Assembly (NCBI RefSeq): GCF_963675165.1
Contig: NC_087391.1
Span: 2,003,001 to 2,067,000, forward strand
Source: Halichondria panicea
Lineage: Eukaryota > Porifera > Demospongiae > Suberitida > Halichondriidae
Direction: 5' to 3'
Length of the DNA stretch: 64,000 nt
The translations under genes were made by a program, and so were the position numbers. Under the pieces are notes generated by a model. It did no database searches and had not been told where the DNA came from. It saw nothing but the letters and a program-made list of their open reading frames with translations. This document shows, one piece after another, positions 44,798 through 56,300 of the stretch; the stretch's first letter is position 1; each line of letters starts with the position of its first letter.

Positions 44798-47700
44798 TCA
44801 ATGAGGTAGTTGGAGCCTGGGATCGTTTCTCAGTCTGTTCTCCAGATCTCTGTACTTTTGGGGAGCAGTGATCTTGTGTCTGCAGGAGGTTATACAACTC
44901 AGTCACAGAGTATCAACATGCAGACATGTTTAAAGTTACTGCCTAAATAATTATCATGACTATATACAACAAAAAATTACGCATAAAAGTATTTAGACAC
45001 TCATTTATAAGATCCACGTACATGTGAAAAGTGCCTAGGTATTCCATGTGACCTAATAATTAGTATACCTGGAAAATTTGGTGGGAGTTTTAAATTGGCG
45101 ATTTAAAGCATGACAACGTGTTAACATAGACCACATAATTATTGTGTGTGCAGGAAGTGACAGCTGGGGATTTCAGTACATGTACATGTATGGGCACTGT
45201 TATTATAATTATTCTGTTTACTTGACCTGAAATTTGACTACATGTTGATAATCCCTAAAGGTCACCTGTTTAATCTCTGCTCGAGGATGTGTATTCTGAA
45301 CATGGCATCATTGCAGAAATCGATGTAGTCTTTTTCCTCCTCTTTGGTGAGGGAGCCCAGCTTGGACTTATACCAGATCTGCCTCTTTGAAAGCTCCTCT
45401 GTCTCTGCCTCAAACCGATGCTGAATGATGTTGGCCATGTCCACAAGACGTGTTCGCAAGTCTTTGAGACAGTCCTGGAGTAGGAAGTAATTTAAACTAC
45501 TAGAGCACTTCCATGTAATTATTGTACACAATCAGATACACTTTTACAGTACATAAAAAATTAATACAATGAGTTAATTAGCAACAGAAATTCAGCATCT
45601 ACCGTATAGCGCGAAATTTTCGAGGCACTTATATTTCGTGGATTAGCCTCTAAAAGCTATTTCGTTGCACAATGTTCGCGGAATGACTGCTTACCGGAAG
45701 CCACGCCTTTAAATCTATGCATGCTATAGCAGGTAATTCAATTTTCGTGGACTTAATTTTCGTGTAGGATTCTAACCCACGAAATCCGCGAAAATTAAGC
45801 CCCTCGAAAATTTCGCGCTATACGGTATATCGTACGTGTGTACCTTAATTAGCATCAATTAATAATTAAAGTATACATGTAGTATATCTGTAGCAATATA
45901 CATAGTAAGTATACATCGTTCTGTACCTACAATGTAGCATCAATTGACTGTGTATGTAACAGTACATGTATGTCTGTACCTTATAGTATACACAAATCGA
46001 CGGTTATACCTGAGAGACGTCTTCCATCTGCTGCCTATTGAAGGTGGGGGGATCCCCTATCCTGGCAGCAAATGGCGCCAGATAATCCTTCTCCTTTTCC
46101 TTACGAATCCTCTCCTCCTCGGCTAGTTTGAGCTCCAATTCTCGTCGATGAGTGCGAGCTGCCTCGTTGCGGGCCACATCATAGACTGAGATAGAGAGAG
46201 AAGTGTGCAGCTCTTCCTGCATCCGGACGTTTAGGATGGTTTGGGTCTGTCGGATTGTAATTGTGTGAATGTGTCACTGTGCATTATTAACGGTACATGT
46301 AAGTAAGTACAACAAAGTATGTAATGTAGTTAACCAGTGTTGCTAGGATACGTGTACTATTCGGGTAATACTAGGGAATAACCAAACAATGCAGACCGTG
46401 ACCGTAGACACTTTCACTTGTACATGCATGTAGATTTCCCCTTAATACTACCTAAACCACATTTTGTCCTAGTGGCAATGAGTCATAGACATAAAGGGAA
46501 CCAGGGAATAACCAACAATGCAACATGTCTATATAATTATACATCCACTAGGACACAATGTGGTTTAGGGATTAACAGCCACATTGTATTAAGGGGAAAT
46601 CTACATGCATGTACATGTACAAGTTAATTATGAGTCGAGTCAGACATGGTAATAAATTGGTTTAAAAAGGCATTAATGAATTTTACGTTGCTTGCGATTA
46701 AGCAAACATGTACAATGTCATGTAGTTTAAATTGACCAAAAGCCTGTGCATGTGGCCTACCTCTTTCTCTGACTCTCGGATCCGTGCAATGCTCTCCTCC
46801 TGAGCTAGTATAAGCCTCTCCAGGTGCTGGAACAAATGTCTGTTCTTGGGGTCACTGGCATAAGGGTCGACCTGCAAGCAACCAGACACAGCTACATGTA
46901 CATGCGTGTAGCTGAACACAATGGGGAAAGTACATAATTATAGTATTGAAAGTATGTACAGACTTAAAAATTAATACTGTAAAGCGGGTAAATTTGGCGA
47001 ATGAGGCGTTTGAACTATTAATTGGCGATTTTTAATTTGATGATCATGCTGTAGGCATTATTGATCTCGTACGAATATACTTGGACTGAGTATCAAGCTG
47101 GGACGTCAAATTTACCCGCTATACAGTACTCTATAGAGTACATCAGTAAAAAATTGTACACATGAATAACTCCTTACCTGAAAAGCTGTAGTCATGTCAG
47201 GATCGAAATGCATATTATAGCCCTGGTCCCCAGTGACTTGAGGAATGATGTATTCCCTTGTGGAGGGTGTGATGCGGTCCTTCTCGAGATGGTACGACAC
47301 ACGAATTTTGTTCTCATCAAGTAAAAACACTCTCTCTGCCACATCACTATTGGGAGGGATGCTATGATTGTGGCGGAATCGCTCTACAATCTTCAAGATT
47401 GGTTTTTGACTCGTGTCTTTGTTGAGGGCTGCGTCCAAGGAACGTGACTTTGGGACCTTGTGGTAGGTGGTGTGTCGATAGTGGAGAAAGTCGGGACGCT
47501 CTTTAAAGTGTTCGATCATCTCAGTGGCTGTGAACTCTCTCTTAAACAGGCAATCCACACGAGCACTGTAGAACAAGTAAACAAGATGTACATACGTAAC
47601 ATCATAGCCAGAATGCTGAGTCTTGTGTGCACCGCTCCACACACTCACTATGAATGGAAGAGCATGGTTCTGTTGGCAGCCCTCAATGGATTGCTCTCAT

Positions 47701-50700
47701 AGTGGATGTGCTCTAAGGAGATAAAGAGGAGACAATTTAAGACGTCTATGCCTGTACACTGGCACTGGTAAAAGCATTAATTTTTGCAAAAAATACCTGA
47801 CGTCAAATTTACAGTATATACCTATACGCAAACACATGTACGTAACAGCTGTCAAGCAAGCTACATGTATGCAGCACGAAGTACCTTTTAGTGCCCTGGA
47901 TCTTCCGGGAGCAAAGCTCTCTGTCACCTCTCCTATCTTGGTGCTCTCCACCCTACTCTCCAGACAGTCCATCCGGTGCTGGAACTGGCACTGGACTTGG
48001 TTCTTACGAGAGCCTGTGAAGATACATACTAAATTATTACACATGAAAAAGCACAGGTATATAACTATAATTATGCACAAAACCTTCTTATCACAATGAT
48101 TTCTCTCAGACTAAGGGTATTAGATGTATGCACATAATGTTATTACAGCGAGGCTACCATTTTAATTATCAAGGCTATAGGTAGCTAATAAAATGTAGTT
48201 GCTCTTGATATTATAAGCTCTAGGTACATGTACATTACACATGTAGTCAATTTGTTAGAAGTTCCATGCACTCACACAAGAATAATTTACAAAACTCTTA
48301 TTACTCACGTCCAGTATCATCATAGGAAGTTATTCTGGAAACCAGCCCGTCTTGATTCAGATATTCGGCAAACTTCTCCAGCTTGGCTCGATAGTAGAGC
48401 ACCTGCTTGCTGCCTCGAGGGCATCTGGTCTCAAGGTCTGCACAGGAAAGCAACAATGTCAGGTATTCAGTCTCCACCTCACACATTGTTTGTAGGGATT
48501 AATTAATGGCTACCTTTTGGTGATATCTCGATGGGTTGAACCCAGGACGGAGGAAGCTGAAAATCTTCCTTCAAGTCATCCTCATCCTACAATGCCACAT
48601 AACAATCACAATTATTATTACAGGAATACACAACCGTAGGCCTCGACTAAAAGTCGATTAATAAAAAAATTACATGACAGCTACTTGCATAATTTTTGCA
48701 TTAGTTATAGTATCACGCATAAAATAATTGCTAGCACTTTCTATATACTATGTAAAAGTATACTTATGTACGTACATGTAAGTACTATCATAATGTTTCA
48801 ACCAAGAGTTCATTAATTCTGTGTTTCAACACATCTCTGACACGAGTGCATAAACAATCTACGTATATCTGTGAAAACTACACAGCTCAATTGTTACGCG
48901 TATGTGTACAGATACCTCAGGCTTCTCACCTCCTCCTCCTTGTCATAGTCCTCCAGTTGTGGCTGCTCTCCCGGCACTATCAGCAATGGCTTCTCCAGGC
49001 AGGGGAAGAAGAACTCCCACAGTGTGGCATCTCCAAGGTCATATCTCAGGCCCTGTCATAGCGGCAGAAATATACATTAATACAGGTTCACAGGACAAAA
49101 GTATAGTCACACACACGTACAGTCTATATTTACATGTATCTTCGTCTTGGGATTTAAAAGCCAGTAGCTGTTACACACTACTATACACAGAATACAGCAC
49201 TGTAATTTTATATACTCAGTTTGAGATACACGCACAATTGATAGTATAGTCAGTGTACCTGCACTCCCTGTGAGCAGTCCTGCATGTTAACCCAATAGTT
49301 CTTGTGGTTCCAGAGTGTCTCAATGCCGAGGTACTGGTCCCAGTCGAGAGGGTGGTCCTCTCCCGTAGTGGGCTCAATGAAGAAGCTCTGGGCCACCCCT
49401 CTCATACCCGACAGTACCAGCACCCAACAATGGATCCTCAGACCATAGCAGCTATCAGGGGGAGGGGCTTCAGCTTCAGCTATTCTGGTCTCTTCTTTCT
49501 CCCGTTTTTCTCTCTCTTGTTCCTCGATTTTTGCTTTTTCTTTGTTTTCCAGTCTTCTCTCGAATTGTGAGTTAAGATCTCGTGGAGGTTTGACGATATA
49601 ACCAACTTTCTTCTTGTTTTCATCGACAGCTTCTTTAATCTGCAGTAGTTTAAAAATTCATGTACCACAATACCTCAATTTAAGGCCACTCTCCAAATAT
49701 ACAAACTTCAAATGTCGATATCAGTTATTAACCTTAAATCAGGGTCTTACGAAAGTACACAAAGCTTGCAGATACACATGCAATCTGTATCTACAGAGAT
49801 TTCATACATACCTGGTCTTTGACTGTGAGAGGACAAGTTTTCCTGAGCTGGTTAAGGAGAGTGATGTCTTGAGTGGCATACCCACAGACACAGTAAGCAT
49901 CATAGCCCACCCCAATTAAAAGGGAGGTCATGAGGTTGGCGTACTCAAAGCAGTTGCCTTGTTGGTTCTTGAGCACTAGGGTGGATGATACCACTCTCTC
50001 TGGCTGAACCGGAGAAATAGCAACAAATACTCTTACTTAAGCGGTTAGTTGTGCAGTATGTCCATGTAGAAATGTGGCATAGTATCTTATAAGGACGAAC
50101 AGCAGTATCATCAAGCCAGTGCCAAACACAATCTAACAGTTACAGTTAAAGCACAACACAAACAAAACACAACTGCTAAGATAGTACAAATCATTTATGG
50201 AGGCTATACTGCACACACCGCCACACTGTTACACCAAAGAGGTTACACTGTAGTACATACAATCATAGCACAGATGTTGGTATCACCAAACACACTCTCA
50301 CCAACTCAGTGGGCGTCTTGAGGGGCTCATAAAGGAGGTAGTCGGCCACAAATTCGGCACACGAATCATATTCATACAGCTCTTTGTAGGGCAGGTAGGT
50401 TGGCCTTATAGTGGTACACAGAAACTTCTGCAGGTTGAGAGAACATGCACAGGTAAAAAGATACATGCATATTGCTAGGATTGGAGACTATGAGATACAA
50501 TGTATCTACTCGATCTATACCTCTATTCCACACTCGTTGATTGGATTCAGAAGCAGTGGTTTCCTGTCCCCATACAACTGGGTAAACTGTCTCTGGAAGT
50601 TACCGGCATACGCCAGGAGAACCTTTTCTTTGACCCCATTCAAGGAGTAGGAATCAGGTACCTCGTTATCACTACGTACGTATATTAAATGTATGTAGAC

Positions 50701-50830
50701 AATGTATATTACGTATGTGGAGCAAAGATACAAAGATAGGTTAGCTCCAAGGGTTTTTGTCTTACCTAGGGAGAGTTATGGAGGGTGCTTCAACTTTAAT
50801 CTTGTCCAATTCGCTGATCAAAGACTCCAT
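44798..50830 (-). CDS. DRC7: Dynein regulatory complex subunit 7 (CCDC135)
   Basis: Fifteen exons give 819 residues: 50830-50766, 50671-50521, 50427-50302, 50003-49812, 49639-49259, 49052-48930, 48586-48514, 48437-48309, 48013-47885, 47712-47649, 47565-47178, 46871-46761, 46246-46010, 45474-45266, 44879-44798. DRC7 is part of the nexin-dynein regulatory complex that links axonemal doublets and controls ciliary beating. The transglutaminase-like region has KNQQGNCFEYANLMTSLLIG and YDAYCVCGYATQDI. Then come IKPP-like (VKPPRDLNSQFE) and ETLWNHKNYWVNMQDCSQG, the RCPRGSKQVLYYRAKLEKFA block, SARVDCLFKRE-type and ERPDFLHYRHTTYH sequence, and coiled coils. The C-terminus MFRIHILEQRLNRHK with LRNDPRLQL matches the human end. 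The catalytic cysteine position of the fold (QGNC) is retained. Motile flagella of sponge choanocytes and larvae are the expected place of action. Confidence 0.96.
45600..45827 (-). mobile_element. Foldback MITE, family 1, copy 2 (reverse orientation)
   Basis: Same ends and interior as 6976-7213 but inverted: GCGTGGCTTCCGGTAAGCAG of copy 1 appears here as CTGCTTACCGGAAGCCACGC. It lies in the DRC7 intron between 45474 and 46010. Confidence 0.9.
46416..46624. repeat. Palindromic element in a DRC7 intron
   Basis: ACTTGTACATGCATGTAG then ATTTCCCCTTAATAC at the left mirrors GTATTAAGGGGAAAT then CTACATGCATGTACATG at the right. Inner blocks AAACCACATTTTGTCC and GGACACAATGTGGTTT are also paired. It is likely a MITE of about 209 bases. 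Confidence 0.8.
46975..47130. mobile_element. Short foldback MITE related to family 2
   Basis: ACTGTAAAGCGGGTAAATTT at the left and AAATTTACCCGCTATACAGT at the right form the ends. The interior is unlike the longer copies (GGCGAATGAGGCG, TTGGCGATTTTTAATTTG). It lies in the intron between DRC7 exons 46871 and 47178. Confidence 0.8.
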
Positions 50831-51018
50831 TTCTTTCAGATGAACACTATTTAGAAGAAATCCACACACATGCTTCTGTTGCCTAGAAACCAAGGAGCTG
50901 GTTGAGCCCCACCCCCCAAAAACTGTTGAGCTTGCGCAGTACACATGTGACCCACAGCTTGCTTGTACACTTACAAGGTAAACAACTCCACAACTCTTGT
51001 GCAGAGAGATATCTTGCA
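50831..51018. promoter_or_regulatory. Divergent promoter region DRC7 / iRhom-like, with X-box-like site
   Basis: There are 188 bases between start codons. GTTGCCTAGAAAC at 50878-50890 fits the RFX X-box pattern GTNRCC-N(0-3)-RGYAAC at 11 of 12 positions, with a one-base spacer, 48 bases before the DRC7 ATG. RFX factors control ciliary genes in many animals, so it fits DRC7. No TATA box is seen. Confidence 0.6.
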
Positions 51019-53213
51019 ATGGCCACTGATTTAAGGGAAAGTCAAGAGTCTGTTCCTCCTTCTGCTCCCCCTATGCAATGGAGAGGACGACCAGCTAGTT
51101 ATAATGAAGAGCCACCAAGGTATCAATCTCTCTCTGTGGACGACTCAGATCATCACAGGGGTCCTGAGGCACCTACACCAAGAGATAGGAGAAACACTCT
51201 CAACAGGTCGCTAGCATTTGCAGGTAATGTGATAACTGAACTGTTTTCTTGGCAACAAATGTTTCATGTTACCTTTGTACTCACTAGGAGCTTCAATTGG
51301 ACATTTTTTCGGTGTTCACGATGACCCCACCACCAGAGGCCATAGACGCACAGGTACTTTCAGACAAGTTAACTACTCACCTGTACCCTATGTGGAAGGA
51401 GGAACACAAGATCCACCGCCACCGCCACCACCACAAAGACAGCAGTCACTTATTACTTCAACACTGAATAGAATGCGAAGAATAAGGGAGCCAACTAGAG
51501 ATGAGGTAATGGGCAGCCTACCAAAGTTTTGGCCTGTAACAACCATCCTTATCGCATTGCTTGAGATTGGGCTGCTAATTGCGGTAATAGTATTGTTTGG
51601 CCTTGCACCGATTGCTTTTGTGCCAACTACTGTCAGTGACACCATTGTGGGTTTTAACAATCTGTCCGAATATCAGACAAGGGAAATTGTGCCAAACTTC
51701 TTTATTGGACCATCAAGCTCTTCTCTTGTTCACTCTGGAGCAATGTACACACCAGTAAGTTTTTTAATCTTTGTTAGGAATGTGTGCATGATCTGGCAAT
51801 TTTTGAATTCTCTTTCAATGATATCCTTTGAATCACAGTGTATTAGGGACAATAGAGATTTTCAGCTGCTGGTAGCTAGGACAAGCTATGAAGAGAGTAA
51901 GTTGAGATGCTGTAAATCTGGTAGTCTCGAGCAGTGTGGCATGCTACCACAGGACATGTGAGTAATAAAATACTACATGTAGCTATAATTATACTGCATG
52001 GTTGTGCACATTGTTGCTTTTATGGAATACTTTGTAGTTTCAGAAATTGTATCATTGTGTGTGACACAATACTAGTGTGTGAAATTGCACAATCTACCCG
52101 GCAGTTGCATAGGCAAATACAGTGGCAGTGTGTTGGGTGGAGCTAGTCGATGTCGAGCAGAACTGAACAGTACAAGTGACTGCAATGGAGGGGTGGTTCT
52201 TCATCCATGCTGTGTGGGTATTCTTGGAGAGTGTTCTATCACGACAGAAGCAAACTGCACCTTTCAAGAAGGCTATTGGCACAAAGACAAACTTCTATGC
52301 AGCGAAGTGGACTGCTTTGCTGATACGTGTAGATTTGACTGGATTAATCGTACCATCAATGAAATCCCTGATCAAGGACTGAGGTTCGTCTCAGCCATCT
52401 TTCTCAATCATGGTGTTGTGACCTTGGTGATTGTGGGGTTTATCAAATTATACAACAGTTGGATGATTGAACGAAGAATTGGGTAAGAAAATTAGTGCAT
52501 GCATGTGATTTAATAACAATTATGGTCACCCTCACAGGTTTTTGAGGTTCATTTGCATCTATTTTACATCGGGTGTTGGAGGATTTTTGCTGAGTGGAAT
52601 ATTTGACCCCACAAGTGTTTCTGTAAGCCGGTTGACATTTTTAACACGAACAAAATAAACTATTGGATTTGAATTCAGGTTGGAGGATCTGGTCCCCTCT
52701 TTGGTCTTATTGGAGTGTTACTTGTTGAGCTCCTCCAGAGTTGGAAGTGGGTGAAAAAGCCGTGCGTTGAGTTGATTAAAATGTTGGTGCTCATCGTCTT
52801 ACTCTTGGGTAAGTTGTGAAACAGTATAGCTATTAGAATGCACACCCCTGTAACTTTCATCATAATTATGTGAATTGAGTCACGAACCAGTCTTCAATTT
52901 TGCAGCTATTGGGACTCTCCCCTACGTGGACAACTTCTCCCAAATTGGAGGGTTCATTTTTGGAGTACTGGCCTCGTTTATTTTTGTGCCGTACATCACT
53001 TTGGGCAAGTGGGACAGAGCCATCAAGTTATGCCTCATACTGACTTCTCTTCCGATTGTTATAACATTGTTTCTATTTGGTTTTGTGATATTCTATTTTA
53101 ACACTGAACTAAACTTTTGTCCAGCATGTAGCTACATCAATTGTATTCCATACACCCCAACTTTTTGCAGTGAGTTCATTAGTAATATATTGTCTTTTAT
53201 TCCCATACAATAA
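51019..53213 (+). CDS. RHBDF: iRhom-like rhomboid pseudoprotease with unusual active site
   Basis: Seven exons give 563 residues: 51019-51223, 51288-51754, 51839-51957, 52105-52482, 52538-52622, 52679-52808, 52906-53213. iRhoms are ER/Golgi membrane proteins that escort clients such as ADAM17 or send EGF ligands to degradation. The N-terminus is a long cytoplasmic tail with SH3-ligand-like PPPPPPPQR, then TM1 (ILIALLEIGLLIAVIVLFGL). The iRhom homology domain follows, with FIGPSSSSLVHSGAMYTPCI and a Cys-rich luminal loop. The membrane core contains FLNHGVVTL, ERRIG, VGGSGPLFGLIG, LPYVDNFSQIGGFIFG and CIPYTPTFCSE. The GxSG serine (codon 52688-52690) is present, but the TM6 catalytic His is Gln (52941-52943). 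Canonical iRhoms instead have GPAG and keep that His. No proteolysis is expected. Confidence 0.88.
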
Positions 53214-53366
53214 CTGATTTTGTATCCACGAGTGTTTAACATTTATAATTATATGCGTACAAAAGTTTACTTTCACGGTGTAAAAAAGTGTTTGATAAAA
53301 GTGTATGCAATCAACATGTAAAAAGCTATTGCATGGGGCACCATAGATCTACATACAGAACCAAGT

Positions 53367-56300
53367 CTACTTATTTTTCTTAAAGACACTGCCCCTCTTT
53401 TTGTTTCCCAATCGCTTTGAGTTCATTGGTCCGGCTCCGGTCGAGCTTTTCTTGACTTCTCGTTGCTTGCTGGAAATAGTATGGCTACGAGATAAGTGTA
53501 TGCCAACTGGTGGAGAATCAACGTCTTCATGAATTTGGTCCAACGACGTACCACGTGGTAAAGTTCTGGATACGCTTGGTATCCCAGGAACCACATCAAC
53601 GAGTGATCGGTGCTGGCGGCCGAATGGATTTACACTTTGAGTGGGGTTACCAGTAGATGTAACAACAAAGCCTAAAGGAAGCGATCCACTAGTTCGACTA
53701 TTCGACAAAATCTTTGGTGGACTGTCATTTTCCTGGGAACGTAACTTTTGAGGTATGCTAGTGGATGGGATGGCAGTGTGTTCATAATCGGGTGTGTTGT
53801 GTGATGTGGTGGACTGTGAAGATCTCGAGTTGGGTGTCTTTGGTGTAGAAGGTAAAGATATTGAAGTGTTTACAGAGGGGCTTTGTGAGCTGGTATTAGT
53901 GACACCGATGCTAGAAGGGGAAGAATTGTTCGTGTCGTGACGTGAGGAGCTTGGGGTTCTCGGAGAGCTTGATGTTGAAGTACCCTGAGAATTGCCACTT
54001 TCTTTCAGAAAAGAAGTGTTCAAGAAAATATCCGTACTAATTGGAGTTGTAAATGTAAAGTTCGTCTCTTGAATTTCTGGAGGGGTGCTAAATACCTTCG
54101 GGTTGAAAGTACTCACTCCAGATATATCTCCAATGTTGTCCTTCATATGTCCGGGCTTTTGTTTGGGTGTGTCTTCCTTTTCCAATTTTTGTTGTTCTTC
54201 ATATTTCTCTGGCTTGTTTACTTTTGGTGGCTTAACAACTTTCACAGATGACTGACCAAATGTGGAACTACAGATATCTTCCTTCATTTCACTATCTTCT
54301 GGGTGCCATTCGTGTTTTGTAATTGTCTTGAAGATAGATTCGAGTTCACCACCTCCTCCACTGGCGTCTAATTGAACTGGAGTTATACCTAGAGTTGGAA
54401 CACCAATCACTTTCTTAGTACGATGAGGAGGACTAGGGTTTACAGGTGCTTCCTCTTGCTCTTGTCGTTGCTGCTTTTGTTTCTCAGCATCATCTAATGT
54501 GATGGGCTCATCAGCCTTAAAGCTTGGCTTGCGTTTAACCCCTGACTTCTCTTTGTCTGAGTCCTTTCCTTTCTTTCTGAAGAAGCTTTGTCGCTTTTTG
54601 GACTTTTGTGGTTGAGATCTTTCTGTTTCAACTTGCAACAGTTGCTGCTGTCGATCTTCTTCCTTCTTGGCCAGTCCAGGATGGGTTGACAACGGGGGTG
54701 GGGGAGGCTGCAACTGCAGGGACTGGGGAATTACAAGTCGTTTGGGAGCTTCAGTTGGTGACGTAGCCTTCTGTTGAATCTTGTCAGAATCTTCTTCGCT
54801 GTTTTGTTGAAAGTTCAGAGGAATGGAGAGTTTCTTTGGAGCAGGGAGTGGTGACACCTTCATGCTAGATTTAACAACTGATGATTCGGGATTCGGTTCC
54901 TCTTCTTTTGTTTCCACTAAATGAGCCTTGAAAAGATCTGTAACAGTCGATGTACGCTTTGGAACTGGTGGAGGGACCCTCTTTTTCGTTTCTTCTTTCT
55001 CAACTTCTCCCCTGAGTCTTTCTTTCAAGGCTTTTTTCTTGTCTTCGATAGAGGGAAGATTCTTCAGTTCATTTTGTTGCTCAACCTTCAAATCCTTAGG
55101 GGGTTTCAAAGGTTGCGTGTGAGAATTTATGTTGGGAGTAGTACTTTCTTTCTGCTTAGGTGAATTATTGAAAGAACCGTCCACATTTTCAGATTGAGAT
55201 TGGTTTGATTGTTTCAATTCTAGATCTTCTTTAGCATTAACTGAAACTTGTTCCAAATTCTTGACTGGAAGAACCATTGTCTCTCCATCTTTGAGGATAG
55301 AAGTCTCCTTTGCCTGAGTCGAACACACATGATCAGTTGGTTGATGGTCTATGCCCTCAGTGATTTCTGTGACAAAAAGCTGAGGCTCTTCTTCCGAAGG
55401 TGAATTTTCTTCTGTTGGTTTGGTTGAAGAGTTTTGTTCCTGCCATGCAGTTAGGACAGTTTGAGGGTTTGAATCAACGACTAAAGTTGATAATTCTGCT
55501 CCAGTGGTGACACCTTCTGTTTGATTGCTACCTGAAGACTCAGTTGTAGCAGTGTGAGTTGGAGCGCTTTGCTCATGCGATTCTGTATTCTTCTTATCTT
55601 GAAAATTGGAATCCGCAACTTGTAGGAGAGCATTTGGAGTTTCAGGTACGACAGGATCTTCTGGTTCTGTTTTTACTGCTTTAGGTAGCTGTGGCGAGTG
55701 ATGAGCAGGAGCATATTTAATCTTTGGTCCTACTGCTTTGGGGGCAACTGCTTCTGGTACCACTGGCTCTTCCTGGAGACAGAGATATTTCACGTAAATG
55801 ACACACCAATATTCGTACAGCTGCATGGCCATGCTTTGCATGTGGTTCACAACATTTTGCACCATACATATATAACACATGCATGCATGAAAATGTTTGC
55901 GAGCAAACCAAGTTGCTTGGAATTCGAAGATTGTATGAATGGTTGAATTTGCACTAAACATCTATAATTTTTATGTGTGTGCATATTATACTCACAGGTG
56001 TGTTAAGGAATACTTTGCCAATTCTGTTCTCAGTGTAAAATTCAATGGCAATTGGTAAAGTGGCGAATGTGTATCCATTGAGGACACACTCATTGTTGGG
56101 TGCCACAACAACCTGATAGTGATCAATATCCTCGCTACCTCTGTGAATAAAAAACAGTCAACAAATTTAGAAACCAGTCATGCAAGCTAATGAATACTGC
56201 ATAATTGTACAATTAAGGTATTAATTTTATTGCCACATGCTATGAATAGTATAATAATTTCCTGTAAACACCTGCTTTATTAGCACTTTTACTAATTAAA

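Noticed and set aside
47836-48099. Plus-strand ORF near a DRC7 exon
   Set aside because: It overlaps a DRC7 exon whose minus-strand frame joins in phase on both sides and aligns with the family; the plus-strand frame looks random.
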